A stretch of DNA of 64,000 nucleotides from Corynebacterium maris DSM 45190. Its GTDB lineage: Bacteria; Actinomycetota; Actinomycetes; Mycobacteriales; Mycobacteriaceae. The first letter of the stretch is position 1. Every line of letters begins with the position of its first letter. This document shows, one piece after another, positions 1 through 8,621 of this stretch. A program made the translations under genes and the position numbers. The stretch is from the NCBI RefSeq assembly GCF_000442645.1, contig NC_021915.1:2480001-2544000 (forward strand), in the 5' to 3' direction. Below the pieces are notes generated by a model. The model made no database searches. It was not told the origin of the DNA and was given only the letters and a program-made list of their open reading frames with translations.

Positions 1-293
1 ACCGCAAGGACGTGGGCAGGCTGCCCTTCGGCATGGTCGCCTCCACCACGACGCTGATCCTGGCGAGCGTGTCCATCACCGTCCTGGCCGGGCCGATCTC
101 CAGCATCACCTCCCGCGCCGCCGAAAGCGCCCAAGACGCGAACGTGTACCGCACCGCGGTGCTCGGCGAAAACTGGGAGGACGACCCGGGTCGCACGATC
201 GACCAGGAACGTCTCGACGACGGCTCCGACCGTCTCGACGAACGCGAGCACCTGATGTCCGAGTCCACGTCGGGCAACGAGGAGGACCGCTAA
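1..293 (+). CDS. mrpD: Na+/H+ antiporter subunit D (MrpD/MnhD), C-terminal end
   Basis: The reading frame is open from the left edge and ends in TAA at 291-293, so only about the last 96 residues are present. They hold one hydrophobic segment (the stretch around ASTTTLILASVSITVLAG), followed by a hydrophilic, Asp/Glu/Arg-rich tail of about 65 residues. Identity rests mainly on context: mrpE, mrpF and mrpG follow with 1-nt overlaps or a 1-nt gap, as in Mrp (CPA3) multisubunit antiporters, where D is a NuoN/NuoM-like proton-translocating subunit. The long acidic tail is probably cytoplasmic; I cannot say whether it is usual for this lineage. Confidence 0.75.
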   Translation, partial: RKDVGRLPFGMVASTTTLILASVSITVLAGPISSITSRAAESAQDANVYRTAVLGENWEDDPGRTIDQERLDDGSDRLDEREHLMSESTSGNEEDR

Positions 294-805
294 TGCTCTG
301 GCAAAAATTCACTGCCCGCTTCCACCCCATGTACCTGATCTGGATCGTGGTGCTGTGGTGCCTGATGATGGGCGAGTTCAACTGGCCCAACCTCGTCGGC
401 GGACTGCTCATCGGCCTGCTGGTCATCTTCGCCCTGCCGCTGCCGGCGATGCCCACCCGCGGCGTCAACGTCAGCTGGCTGCGTCTGCTGGCCTTCATCG
501 GCATCTGGCTCAAGGACCTGGCCTTCGCGTCGGTGAAGGTCTCCTGGTTGGCGCTGCGGCCCGCCGCGCCGCCGAAGACCGCCATCCTCAAAGTCCCCAT
601 GCGCGTGTCCAACGAGTTCGTCCTATACTTCGCCACCTGCGCCTATAACCTGCAGCCGGGCGGTTCAGTCTCCGACATCGACATCGCGAACCGCATCTGG
701 ACCATTCACGTCCTCGACGCCGACGACGAAGACGACATCGAACGCGAAATCCAGAACGTGCTCGACCTGGAACGCCGCATGATCAAGATTTTCGAAGGAG
801 TCTGA
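293..805 (+). CDS. mrpE: Na+/H+ antiporter subunit E (MrpE/MnhE)
   Basis: This 170-residue protein starts at an ATG sharing one base with the mrpD stop (TAATG), so translation is coupled. Two hydrophobic segments lie near the N-terminus (about residues 13-30 and 35-52). A soluble region of about 100 residues follows, with the typical MnhE pattern of an Asn-Glu-Phe element (VSNEFVLYF) and an acidic C-terminal part. MrpE is a small subunit of the hetero-oligomeric Mrp antiporter, which exchanges cytoplasmic Na+ for protons and supports pH and salt tolerance. Length and position between D and F fit the family well. Confidence 0.9.
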   Translation: MLWQKFTARFHPMYLIWIVVLWCLMMGEFNWPNLVGGLLIGLLVIFALPLPAMPTRGVNVSWLRLLAFIGIWLKDLAFASVKVSWLALRPAAPPKTAILKVPMRVSNEFVLYFATCAYNLQPGGSVSDIDIANRIWTIHVLDADDEDDIEREIQNVLDLERRMIKIFEGV

Positions 806-806
806 C

Positions 807-1082
807 GTGAACGACACACTCTATACCTCGTTTCTCCTGGTGGCGGCGGTTTTCCTCGCGCTGGGGTTTCTCATCATGACCTTCCGCATCCTGGTGGGCC
901 CGAACTCGCTGGACCGGATGATCGGCCTCGACGGGTTCATCGCGATGCTCCAGTGCGCCTTGGCCGTCTACATCTGCTGGACGCTGGACACCACCATCGC
1001 CAACGCCATGTTGGTCATCGCCTTGCTCGGGTTCATCTCCTCGATCTCGGTCGCGCGCTTCCGCAAGAGGGACGGTAACTAA
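807..1082 (+). CDS. mrpF: Na+/H+ antiporter subunit F (MrpF/MnhF)
   Basis: A 91-residue, three-helix membrane protein. The start is GTG at 807 with a strong Shine-Dalgarno (GAAGGAG, 794-800) lying inside the end of mrpE. The family signature is visible in the middle: RILVGPNSLDRMIGLD, followed by a hydrophobic segment and a short basic C-terminus (ARFRKRDGN). The stop overlaps the mrpG start by one base. It acts as a membrane subunit of the Mrp Na+/H+ antiporter complex. Confidence 0.93.
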   Translation: MNDTLYTSFLLVAAVFLALGFLIMTFRILVGPNSLDRMIGLDGFIAMLQCALAVYICWTLDTTIANAMLVIALLGFISSISVARFRKRDGN

Positions 1083-1465
1083 TGAACTGGATACTCATCG
1101 CAGACGTCATTTCGCTGGTCTTCATCCTGGCCGGCTCGATCTTCGTCTTCTCCGCCGCCGTCGGCGTCACCCGTTTCAAGGACACCATGTCCGGCATCCA
1201 CGCGATCACCAAACCACAGACGACCGGTCTGTTGTTGGTGGTCACCGGCACGATCATCCGGATCGTCGGTTCCGAGGATTTCTCGGTCGCCGAGCGCGGC
1301 GACCTCGGCATCTTGGTCTTGCTCATCCTTTTCGCGTTGATGACCAGCCCGGTCACCGCACAGCGCCTGGGCCGCGTGTCTCGGCGTGAAGCCCTTTACG
1401 GGGCGAAGGAGGACATGTCGCGCAACGACGCTCCGGCGGAGCGTCGCGCCCGCACCCGCCGCTAG
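1082..1465 (+). CDS. mrpG: Na+/H+ antiporter subunit G (MrpG/MnhG)
   Basis: A 127-residue protein with three hydrophobic segments and the MnhG/PhaG pattern GVTRFKDTMSGIHAITKPQT around residues 32-51. The start ATG overlaps the mrpF stop. The C-terminal tail of about 30 residues is basic and rich in Arg and Ala. It is the last gene of the operon: a perfect hairpin with a T-run follows 17 nt after the stop. In Mrp complexes subunit G belongs to the small membrane module together with E and F. Confidence 0.92.
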   Translation: MNWILIADVISLVFILAGSIFVFSAAVGVTRFKDTMSGIHAITKPQTTGLLLVVTGTIIRIVGSEDFSVAERGDLGILVLLILFALMTSPVTAQRLGRVSRREALYGAKEDMSRNDAPAERRARTRR

Positions 1466-1482
1466 CCCCACGCACCCCTGCG

Positions 1483-1510
1483 AATGCCCCGCCTGCAGGC
1501 GGGGCATTTT
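1483..1510 (+). terminator. Rho-independent terminator of the mrp operon
   Basis: A perfect 13-bp inverted repeat (AATGCCCCGCCTG and its complement) has almost no loop and is followed by TTTT, 17 nt after the mrpG stop codon. The only downstream gene on this strand starts at about 1528-1540, so the terminator isolates the antiporter operon. Confidence 0.85.
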
Positions 1511-1539
1511 CACTGGGTGGCCGTGGCATGCTGGGACGC

Positions 1540-1911
1540 ATGGAGTCGGCTCTCGCAGGTCCCGTGACCCTGTTGTTTTCCGTGGCGCTCATCGCGGTGG
1601 TGAGTATCTCCGTCACCCGGGGCGCGGCCGCCGGGCGCCTGCCGCGGGGTGGCGGGGCGGGCATACTGACCCACCGCACACAAGCCTCCGACAAAGCGTG
1701 GCGGGCGGCCCACACGGCCGCTCTTCCCCTGGTCAACCGCACAGGCTGGGTGGCCGCCGGCGCCGTCGCCGCCGCGATCATCGCGCAGACGCTCCTCGGC
1801 GGCATGTGGGGCATGGCGGCGGCAGGGGCCGGCATGGCGCTCGAAATCGGGATCCTCCTGGCGGCTGCGCGCCGCGCCGACCGGGCAGCCCGCGCCGCTG
1901 AGGGCCCCTAG
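1540..1911 (+). CDS. SdpI/YhfL-family membrane protein
   Basis: A small membrane protein of about 123 residues with three hydrophobic segments. The middle has the SdpI-like pattern: a Gly-rich turn, GILTHRTQAS, then DKAWRAAHTAA. This matches the family motif G(I)RT..T..S..AW...H..A. In Bacillus SdpI gives immunity to the SdpC toxin, but most family members are uncharacterised, so no immunity role should be assumed. An upstream in-frame ATG at 1528 would add four residues; the ATG at 1540 has a GGGA element just before it. The gene stands alone between the mrp terminator and the next promoter. Confidence 0.6.
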   Translation: MESALAGPVTLLFSVALIAVVSISVTRGAAAGRLPRGGGAGILTHRTQASDKAWRAAHTAALPLVNRTGWVAAGAVAAAIIAQTLLGGMWGMAAAGAGMALEIGILLAAARRADRAARAAEGP

Positions 1912-1958
1912 CCGGCGAACGTCCAGCGAGGCGCCTCCGCCCCGGCTACTGTGAGCGC

Positions 1959-3296
1959 ATGACCACCGCTTCTTCCGGGACAAGCGCGCAGCGCACCGAC
2001 CGGGGCACCGTGGTGTCCTGGGGATTGTGGGACTGGGGTTCCGCCGCGCTCAATGCGGTGCTGATCACCTTCATCTTCTCCGTCTATCTGACGGATTCCG
2101 TCGGTCAGAACCTCGACGACTCCGTCACCGTCCTCGGCGTGGAGATCTCCGCCACCCCGGCGCAGTGGTACGGCTGGGCGATGGGCGCCGCGGGCTTGGC
2201 CATCGCGCTGATCGCCCCCGTGATGGGACAGCGTGCCGACGTCCGCGGCGCCCGCCGCCGTTCCGTGGGGGTGTGGACCGGTGTCACGGTGGCGTTGATG
2301 GCGCTGCTGGCGTTGATCAGAAACGACGACCAGGTGTATTTCTGGTTGGGCATCGGCATTCTGGCGGCCGCGTCGGTGACTTTTGAATTCGCCGAGGTCA
2401 ACTACTTCGCCATGCTCAAGCAGATCTCGACGCGGGACACCGTGGGTAAGGTCTCCGGGTTCGGCTGGGCCATGGGGTATTTCGGCGGCATCGTGTTGTT
2501 GCTGGCCTGCTACGTCGGTTTCGTCGCCGGGGAGGGAGAGACCCGGGGCGCGCTGAATCTGCCGGTGGCCGGGGGACTGAACATCCGCCTGGTCGCGTTG
2601 TTCGCCGCAGTCTGGTTTTTCGTCTTCGCCCTGCCCGTGCTCTTTCGGGTGCCGGAGATCGCGCCCAGCGGACAGGCCCGGACCGGGTTCCTCGACTCTT
2701 ACCGCACGTTGATCCGGGATGTCCGCACGTTGTGGCGCGTGGACCGGAACTCGGTGTTTTTCCTGTTGTCCTCCGCCGTCTATCGCGACGGCCTGGCCGG
2801 GGTGTTCACCTTCGGGGCGATCCTGGCGGTCAGCGTCTACGGGCTCGACGCCGGCGACGTGCTGCTCTTCGGCGTGGCGGCGAACGTGTTCAGCGCGCTC
2901 GGTGCCCTGGCCGGCGGATGGTTCGACGACAAAGTCGGACCCAAGCCGGTGATCGTGTTCTCGTTGACAGCGATGGTCGCCACGGCCGTCGCTCTCTTCG
3001 TCGTCGACGGGCCGGCGATGTTCTGGATCTTCGGGCTGATCCTGTGCCTGTTCGTCGGCCCGGCGCAATCCGCGTCGCGCAGCTTCTTGTCCCGGATCAG
3101 CCCCGCGGGCCGGGACGGGCAGCTCTTCGGCCTGTATGTCACCACGGGCCGGGCCGTGAGCTGGCTGACCCCGTTGATGTTCGGCTGGTTCGTGGGCGTG
3201 TTCGGCGACGACCGGGCGGGGATCATCGGCATCGGCCTGGTGCTGCTCGTAGGCGGAGCGTTGTTGCTCGGGGTGCGACGCCCGGACCCGTCCTAG
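1959..3296 (+). CDS. UMF1-type MFS transporter
   Basis: A 445-residue polytopic protein with about 12 hydrophobic segments. The N-terminal part (SWGLWDWGSAALNAVLITF) is typical of the UMF1/Atg22-like branch of the major facilitator superfamily (usual pattern: W.lyDwanSaf...i.tFiF). The substrate is unknown in bacteria. A TACTGT -10-like box (1947-1952) ends 6 nt before the ATG and no Shine-Dalgarno is visible, so the transcript is probably leaderless. The gene is followed at 52 nt by an independent gene and does not look like part of an operon. Confidence 0.8.
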   Translation: MTTASSGTSAQRTDRGTVVSWGLWDWGSAALNAVLITFIFSVYLTDSVGQNLDDSVTVLGVEISATPAQWYGWAMGAAGLAIALIAPVMGQRADVRGARRRSVGVWTGVTVALMALLALIRNDDQVYFWLGIGILAAASVTFEFAEVNYFAMLKQISTRDTVGKVSGFGWAMGYFGGIVLLLACYVGFVAGEGETRGALNLPVAGGLNIRLVALFAAVWFFVFALPVLFRVPEIAPSGQARTGFLDSYRTLIRDVRTLWRVDRNSVFFLLSSAVYRDGLAGVFTFGAILAVSVYGLDAGDVLLFGVAANVFSALGALAGGWFDDKVGPKPVIVFSLTAMVATAVALFVVDGPAMFWIFGLILCLFVGPAQSASRSFLSRISPAGRDGQLFGLYVTTGRAVSWLTPLMFGWFVGVFGDDRAGIIGIGLVLLVGGALLLGVRRPDPS

Positions 3297-3348
3297 AAAC
3301 GTGTCCGAAGTCTCCATAACTTAGAGCGATTAATGAGATAATGGAGCC

Positions 3349-3777
3349 ATGAGCACCCACAACGATTACACCGAGTCCCTGTCCACCGAGGCCGCCCTCG
3401 AGCGGCTGTCCACCAAGACGCTCGGCCGCCTGGTCGTGCGCAGCGGGGAAGACATCGAGCTGTTCCCGTTGAACTACACCGTCCACGACGGCAAGATCTT
3501 CTTCCGCACCGCGGAGGGAACGAAGCTCTTCAACCTCGCCTTCCACAAGGACGTCCTCTTTGAGGCCGACGACGCCGACCTGGATGAAAGCTCCGCCTGG
3601 TCGGTCATCGTCAAGGGCGAGGCCCGCATCCTGACGTCCCATTCCGAGGTGTTGGCCGCGGAGGACCTGCCCTTGAAGCCGTGGACGCCGTCGCTGAAGT
3701 ACAACTTCGTGGAGATCACCCCGCGGGAAGTGTCCGGCCGCGTGTTCCTCCTAGGCGAGGAACCGCAGCGCTTCTGA
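3349..3777 (+). CDS. Pyridoxamine 5'-phosphate oxidase-fold (flavin-binding) protein
   Basis: A 142-residue single-domain protein. The order of elements fits the PNPOx-like split-barrel family: an N-terminal helix (ALERLSTKTLGRLVV), a strand with PLNYTVHDGKIFFRT, KLFNLAFHKDVLFEADD, then a WSVIVKGEARIL strand. Such proteins bind FMN or F420 and often act as reductases of unknown substrate; the true vitamin B6 oxidase is longer. A GATAAT box (3337-3342) ends 6 nt before the ATG, which suggests a leaderless start. The stop TGA overlaps the ATG of the next gene (TGATG), so the two are translationally coupled. Confidence 0.8.
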   Translation: MSTHNDYTESLSTEAALERLSTKTLGRLVVRSGEDIELFPLNYTVHDGKIFFRTAEGTKLFNLAFHKDVLFEADDADLDESSAWSVIVKGEARILTSHSEVLAAEDLPLKPWTPSLKYNFVEITPREVSGRVFLLGEEPQRF

Positions 3778-4178
3778 TGGCCCCCGCGGATGACCCCGAT
3801 ATCCGCCGCTACCTCGCAGAACTACAAGAGGCGGTCGGGCGCGGCGAAATCGACACGGAGGACTTCGACGCCCTCGCCGAGGCCGCCCTCACTCGTGCCG
3901 AACGGGGCGAGCCCGTTCGCCCGCCGACGACGGGCCCTGCCCCTCCCCGGAGCCCGCGCCGCCGGGGCGCCCGCCCGACCCGCAACCCGCGCGCCCGCCG
4001 CATCCTGACGGGTTTCCTCATCTTCTGGGCCGCGGCGTTCCTCCTCAACGTCACGGTGCTGGCGGTGTTGTCCGTCTCTGCCGGGGCCGTCTACTTCTGG
4101 CCGCTGGGCATCGGGTTTCCGGGCACGCTGTTGCTGATCGTGTGGCTGATCGTCGGTTTCGACCGGCCCGAAACCTAG
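3777..4178 (+). CDS. DUF1707 domain membrane protein
   Basis: A 133-residue protein starting at the ATG that overlaps the previous stop codon. Residues about 5-45 (DDPDIRRYLAELQEAVGRGE, then IDTEDFDALAEAAL) resemble the short DUF1707/SHOCT-like helical domain common in actinobacterial membrane proteins. A Pro/Arg-rich linker follows, then two hydrophobic segments (about residues 80-100 and 105-128). The function of the family is unknown. Its stop overlaps the stop of the convergent hyuB by 3 bp, so the two transcripts overlap tail to tail. Confidence 0.65.
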   Translation: MAPADDPDIRRYLAELQEAVGRGEIDTEDFDALAEAALTRAERGEPVRPPTTGPAPPRSPRRRGARPTRNPRARRILTGFLIFWAAAFLLNVTVLAVLSVSAGAVYFWPLGIGFPGTLLLIVWLIVGFDRPET

Positions 4179-5788
4179 TTTCCGGCCGAGCCGTACCCGC
4201 CGCCGCCCGCGGTCTGGATAGACACGCTGTCGCCTTCGCCCAGGGTGAAGTGGCTCATCGACGCCCGTTCCTCCTCGACGCCGTCGGCCCCGCGCCGGAG
4301 GACGCGGGCGGGGGCGCCGTCGTGGCCGCCGTCCAGTCCCCACGGGGCGGTGGTCACCCGCGAGGTGCCGGCGACGACGGCGGCCTGCCCGCGGGTCAGC
4401 GTCAGCCGCCGGAGGAGGGCGTCGCCGCCGCGGTGGCGTCCCTCGCCGCCGGTGCCGCGGGCGATTTCATAGGCGTCGACACGCAGCGGGTATTCGCGTT
4501 CGATGACCTCGCATGGGGTGTTGCGCGTGTTCGTCATGTGGGTGTGCGTGGCGGAGGCGCCGGGGCCGCTCGCCGCGGCGCCCTGCCCGCCGCCGTAGGT
4601 TTCCACGTACGAGTAATAGGTTCCGTCACGTGGGTCGACGCCGCCGACGGTGACCATGCTCATGGAGCCGGAGGAAGCCGCCGGGACGACGCCGTCGGTG
4701 AATTTTTCGAAGGCCCCGTAAATGGCGTCGACGATGCGCTGAGAAGTCTGGATGTTGCCGTGTGCCACCGCCCCCGGGAACTGCACGTGCACCAGGCTGC
4801 CCGGCCGGGTCTTCACGGTGATCGGCGCCATCAGCCCCGCGTTCGACGGCAACGTCGGGTCGGTCAGCGTCTTGATCACGTACGCCACGCACGCCTCGGA
4901 GACGGCGAAGGAGCAGTTGACGGCGCCGGCGACCTGGTCGGCGGTCTCGGTCAGGTCGATGTGTAATTCCTCGCCGTCGACGGTGACGGTCGCGGTGATC
5001 GGGATCTTCTCTTCCTCGACGCCGTTGTGCTCGAGGTAGTCGGTGAAGGTGCCGGCGCCGTCGGGGAGTTCGGCGATGGCGGCGCGGGTACGTCGTTCCG
5101 CATACGAAATCAGCGAGCGGCCGGCGCGGGCGTAGCCGTCGGTCCCCCATTCGTCGAGAAGCTCCAACAGGCGTCGCTCCCCCAGCCGGTTCGCCGCGAC
5201 CTGCGCCATGAGGTCGCCGCGGGTTTTATCGGCGGTGCGGATGTTCATCATCAGCAGCGCCAGCACCTCGCGTTGTAATTCGCCTTCGGCGTACAGGCGC
5301 ATGGTGGGGATGCGCACGCCCTCCTGGAAAATTTCCTGCGAGTGGCCGGCCATGGAGCCGGGCGTCATGCCGCCGACGTCGACGTGGTGGGCGATGTTCG
5401 CCACCACCGCGACCAGCTCTTCTCCCCGGAACACGGGCGTGATCACGCAGATGTCCGGCAGGTGCGGCCCGCCCAGGTAGGGGTTGTTGGTCATCAGCAC
5501 GTCGCCGGGGCGCAAGTTCTCGGCGCCGTATTCGGCGAGCGCGTTGCGGATGACCGTGGGCATCAGCCCCAGGTGCAGGGGGATGTGCTCGGCTTGGGCG
5601 AGGAGCTCGCCGTCCGGGGCGTAGATGCCGGCCGAGCAGTCGCGGCGGTCTTTGATGTTCGGCGAGTAGGAGGTGCGGATCAAAGCGGTGCCCACCTCTT
5701 CCGCGATGGACGCCAGTCGATTGCGGGCGATCTCCAGCTCGACGGCGTTGAGCTCGTCGGAATTCTTGTGATTCGTCTGCTTCGTCAT
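4175..5788 (-). CDS. hyuB: Hydantoinase B / 5-oxoprolinase-family subunit
   Basis: A 537-residue protein of the hydantoinase B/oxoprolinase family, which works with a HyuA partner in ATP-dependent opening of hydantoin or oxoproline rings, or in related carboxylations. Family elements visible are LEIARNRLASIAEEVG near the N-terminus, SPNIKDRRDCSAGIYAPDG, NNPYLGGPHLPDI, and a Gly-rich segment in the C-terminal third (YGGGQGAAASGPGASATH, then NTRNTPCEVIEREYP). The ATG at 5788 is preferred over an upstream extension because it follows AAGGGAT and sits 11 nt after the hyuA stop. Substrate cannot be told from sequence; N-methylhydantoinase, 5-oxoprolinase and acetophenone carboxylase subunits share this fold. 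Confidence 0.85.
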   Translation of the reverse strand: MTKQTNHKNSDELNAVELEIARNRLASIAEEVGTALIRTSYSPNIKDRRDCSAGIYAPDGELLAQAEHIPLHLGLMPTVIRNALAEYGAENLRPGDVLMTNNPYLGGPHLPDICVITPVFRGEELVAVVANIAHHVDVGGMTPGSMAGHSQEIFQEGVRIPTMRLYAEGELQREVLALLMMNIRTADKTRGDLMAQVAANRLGERRLLELLDEWGTDGYARAGRSLISYAERRTRAAIAELPDGAGTFTDYLEHNGVEEEKIPITATVTVDGEELHIDLTETADQVAGAVNCSFAVSEACVAYVIKTLTDPTLPSNAGLMAPITVKTRPGSLVHVQFPGAVAHGNIQTSQRIVDAIYGAFEKFTDGVVPAASSGSMSMVTVGGVDPRDGTYYSYVETYGGGQGAAASGPGASATHTHMTNTRNTPCEVIEREYPLRVDAYEIARGTGGEGRHRGGDALLRRLTLTRGQAAVVAGTSRVTTAPWGLDGGHDGAPARVLRRGADGVEEERASMSHFTLGEGDSVSIQTAGGGGYGSAGN

Positions 5789-5799
5789 TGCTTTATCCC

Positions 5800-7833
5800 T
5801 TACTTCTTCCGCGGCGTCAGGTGCAGGAAACCGTGGGCGTCGCACCGGCAGTCCTGGTCCGGGCGGACGTAGGTGGTGGTGTCGAATTGGTTGAGGATCG
5901 CCGGTCCCGCGATCGTGGAATTCGGCGGCAGCGCCGCGCGGTCATACAGCGGGACGTCCAGCCACCGTCCGTCGACGTAGACGTCGCGGCGGCCGGTGGG
6001 CTCGGGTTCTGGGCCGCTGCCTTCGTGCAGCTCCTGCGGGGCGTCGTCGTGCCCGATGACGGCGATCAGGCGCACGACGATGATTTCCATGGCCGCGTCC
6101 TCGTCGCGGAATCCGTAGCGTCGCTCATGTGCGGCGTGGAAGGACTCGAGCTGGGCGTCGAAATCGTCCAGGAAGGGGATGGTCAGCTCGTAGCTCTGGC
6201 CGACGTAGCGGGCGTCGACCAGGTACTCGCCCTCGAAGTCTGCGGTGCCCATCTCCTCCTCTGCGCGCTGTTCCAACCGTCGATATTCGGCGGGCAAGTC
6301 GCCCAGGCCGGTGCCGGCGTCGGCGTGCACGGGGGCGGCGAAGTCATGGCGTACGGGCGCATCCAGCATGCCGACGGCCGAGGCGATGCCCGGATGCGGC
6401 GGAATGACCACCGAGCGCATCCCCAGTTCGTGGGCCAGGTCGGCGCCGTGCAGCGGGCCGGCGCCGCCGAAGGCCATGAGGTGGCAGGAACGCACGTCGA
6501 TGCCGCGCTCGACGCTGACTTTGCGGATGCCGCGGGCCATCGTGGCGGTGATGACCTTGATGATGCCTTCCGCGGTCTCCTGCGGGTCCAGCCCCATCTC
6601 CTCGCCCCGGGAGGCGATCTGCCGGTTCACCGTCTCGACGTCCAGAGTGAACTCCCCGCCGAGCAGTTCCGTGCCCAGCCGGCCGAGCGCCACATGCGCG
6701 TCGGTGACGGTCAGCTCGGTGCCGCCGCGGCGGTACGCGATGGGCCCGGGGTCGGCGCCCGCGCTGTGCGGGCCGACGCGCAGGCTGCCGCCGGAGTCGC
6801 GCCAGGCGATCGAGCCGCCGCCCGCCCCGATGGTGTGCAGGTCGATGCTCGGCAAGCGCAGCGGCATCGAGTCGATCTCGCCGGTGGTGGTTTCGTCCGG
6901 TTCGCCGCCGCGGATCAAGGCGATGTCCGTGCTCGTGCCGCCGATGTCGAAGCTGACCACGTTGTCCAGCTCCAGGTGACGTGCCCACCGGCTCGCGCCG
7001 GCGACGCCGCCGGCCAGTCCGGAGAGCACCGTGCGCGCGCTGTGCTCGCTGGCGGTGACCGGGTTGAGCAGGCCGCCGTTGGACTGCATGATCCACAGCT
7101 GCGAGGGGATCTGCATCTGCTCGATCCGCTCTTCCAGCCGCCCCATGTAGCCGGCGACCTTAGGCTGGACGTAGGCGTTGATCGCGGCGGTGGAGGTGCG
7201 GTCATATTCACGCATCTCTGCGGAAATGGAGGTGGCCGCCACGACGATCGGAGCGACGTTTTCCCGGCGCAGGATCTCCACGGCCCGGCGTTCGTGCTCG
7301 TCGTTTGAGTAGGCGTTGATGAAGGAGACCACGAGAGAATCCAGGCCCAACGCACGGAGTTCCTCGGCGACCTGCTTCAGTTGTCCCTCATCCAGCGCGG
7401 CGATGACGTCGCCGCCCGAGCCGACGCGTTCGTCGACCTCCACGATCGCGTCGTCGCCGATCAGCGGCTGCGCGCGGTGGACGGTGTTGTCGTAGAGCGA
7501 GGGGCGGGCCTGATGCGCGATGGCGAGCACGTCGCGGAAACCGCGGGTGGTGACCAGCCCGACGCGGGCGCCGTCGCGGGTGAGCACGGTGTTGGTGGCC
7601 ACGGTGGTGCCGTGGACCAGCCGGGTGACGTCCGCCGGGTCGCCGTCTTGTCGGCGGAGCGCCTCCGTGACGCCTTCGATCACTGCGTCGTCCGGCGCGT
7701 CCGGGGTGGAGGCCACCTTCCACACGGCGAGGCCGCCGCCGGGCAGGCGGATGCCGATGTCGGTGAAGGTGCCGCCGGTGTCGGCCGCGATATGCAGGTC
7801 GGATCCGGATTCGGTGTGGGGGTCGGGGGTCAC
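5800..7833 (-). CDS. hyuA: Hydantoinase A / 5-oxoprolinase-family subunit
   Basis: A 677-residue protein. The ASKHA-type phosphate motif DTGGTFTDIG near residue 20 and FDIGGTSTDIAL in the middle mark the ATP-binding hydantoinase A/oxoprolinase fold. FGGAGPLHGADLAHELGM is the typical C-terminal glycine-rich motif. The start is GTG at 7833, preceded by AGGAG (7841-7845). hyuB follows at 11 nt, so the two are an operon and probably form one complex. Likely reactions are ATP-dependent hydrolysis of 5-oxoproline or a hydantoin; the exact substrate is not decided by the sequence. Confidence 0.88.
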   Translation of the reverse strand: MTPDPHTESGSDLHIAADTGGTFTDIGIRLPGGGLAVWKVASTPDAPDDAVIEGVTEALRRQDGDPADVTRLVHGTTVATNTVLTRDGARVGLVTTRGFRDVLAIAHQARPSLYDNTVHRAQPLIGDDAIVEVDERVGSGGDVIAALDEGQLKQVAEELRALGLDSLVVSFINAYSNDEHERRAVEILRRENVAPIVVAATSISAEMREYDRTSTAAINAYVQPKVAGYMGRLEERIEQMQIPSQLWIMQSNGGLLNPVTASEHSARTVLSGLAGGVAGASRWARHLELDNVVSFDIGGTSTDIALIRGGEPDETTTGEIDSMPLRLPSIDLHTIGAGGGSIAWRDSGGSLRVGPHSAGADPGPIAYRRGGTELTVTDAHVALGRLGTELLGGEFTLDVETVNRQIASRGEEMGLDPQETAEGIIKVITATMARGIRKVSVERGIDVRSCHLMAFGGAGPLHGADLAHELGMRSVVIPPHPGIASAVGMLDAPVRHDFAAPVHADAGTGLGDLPAEYRRLEQRAEEEMGTADFEGEYLVDARYVGQSYELTIPFLDDFDAQLESFHAAHERRYGFRDEDAAMEIIVVRLIAVIGHDDAPQELHEGSGPEPEPTGRRDVYVDGRWLDVPLYDRAALPPNSTIAGPAILNQFDTTTYVRPDQDCRCDAHGFLHLTPRKK

Positions 7834-7917
7834 AGGCGCTCCTGAGTCGAGGGGTCGTGATTACATGTCTTCGACGGTATCTGAAATCAGTCGGCGCCCG
7901 GGGGAGTTTTGCGCCCC

Positions 7918-8541
7918 CTACCGCCCCTGGTCGAGGAACTGGAAGACCTCGGAACTGAACCGGTCCGGGTCGTCTTCGTACCAGGCGCCGGAGACGTCCT
8001 CGATGACGCGCACCGTGGCCTGCGGCATCCGCTCGGCGGTCTGGGAGACTTGTTCGGCGACCTGTTTCTCCTGGGTGGACAGCAGCAGCGTCGGAGCGGT
8101 GATCTCCGCCAGCGCGGCGGCGGGCTCATGGACGGGGCCTTCTGCGAGGCGGGCGAGCATCTCGTGTTTGTCCATCCCCCGGCGCTTGAGCAGGAAACCG
8201 GGCACCCACTTCAGGGCGCGGGCCATGGCCTGGGTGCGCTCCGGATCGACGTGCAACAGCGGGGAGGCCAGCACCAGGGAATTCACGCGGTGCGGCTGCC
8301 GCGCCGCCAACAGGACGGCGGCGGGCGCGCCGGTGCCGAAGGCCACCAACGCGACGTCGCGGAGTTCGTTGCGGTCGAGCAGCTTTTCGACGTCCGCGAA
8401 CTGGGAGCCCAGGTCGCCCGTGGACACGTTCGGCAACCAGGGTGTGACGCCCGGCGGCAGGGCGTTGACCACGCCGACCCAGGAGTCGGGTTGGGTGCCG
8501 GCGGGGTGGAGGAAAACGACGTTACGGGTCATGTCCCCCAT
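7918..8541 (-). CDS. Alpha/beta-hydrolase-fold protein lacking the catalytic triad
   Basis: A 207-residue protein with the alpha/beta-hydrolase layout: an early strand with the HPAG oxyanion-type turn (VVFLHPAGTQPDSW), a nucleophile elbow, a cap-like middle and a late strand PTLLLST. The elbow reads AFGTG (residues 67-71), so the position normally held by Ser is Gly. The usual late Asp (here TQEK) and His (here SGAWYEDDPDRF) are also not visible. It is therefore probably a pseudoenzyme or a scaffold. ATG 8541 is chosen because a TAGCTT box (8548-8553) ends 6 nt upstream; ATG 8532 is the alternative. It lies 84 nt upstream of hyuA on the same strand. Confidence 0.65.
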   Translation of the reverse strand: MGDMTRNVVFLHPAGTQPDSWVGVVNALPPGVTPWLPNVSTGDLGSQFADVEKLLDRNELRDVALVAFGTGAPAAVLLAARQPHRVNSLVLASPLLHVDPERTQAMARALKWVPGFLLKRRGMDKHEMLARLAEGPVHEPAAALAEITAPTLLLSTQEKQVAEQVSQTAERMPQATVRVIEDVSGAWYEDDPDRFSSEVFQFLDQGR

Positions 8542-8621
8542 TGTAGAAAGCTATAGAAACGTTATCGAACCTCAACCTCTTAGTGTCCCACTAAATAAAT
8601 ACGACGACTAAGTTAAAACAA

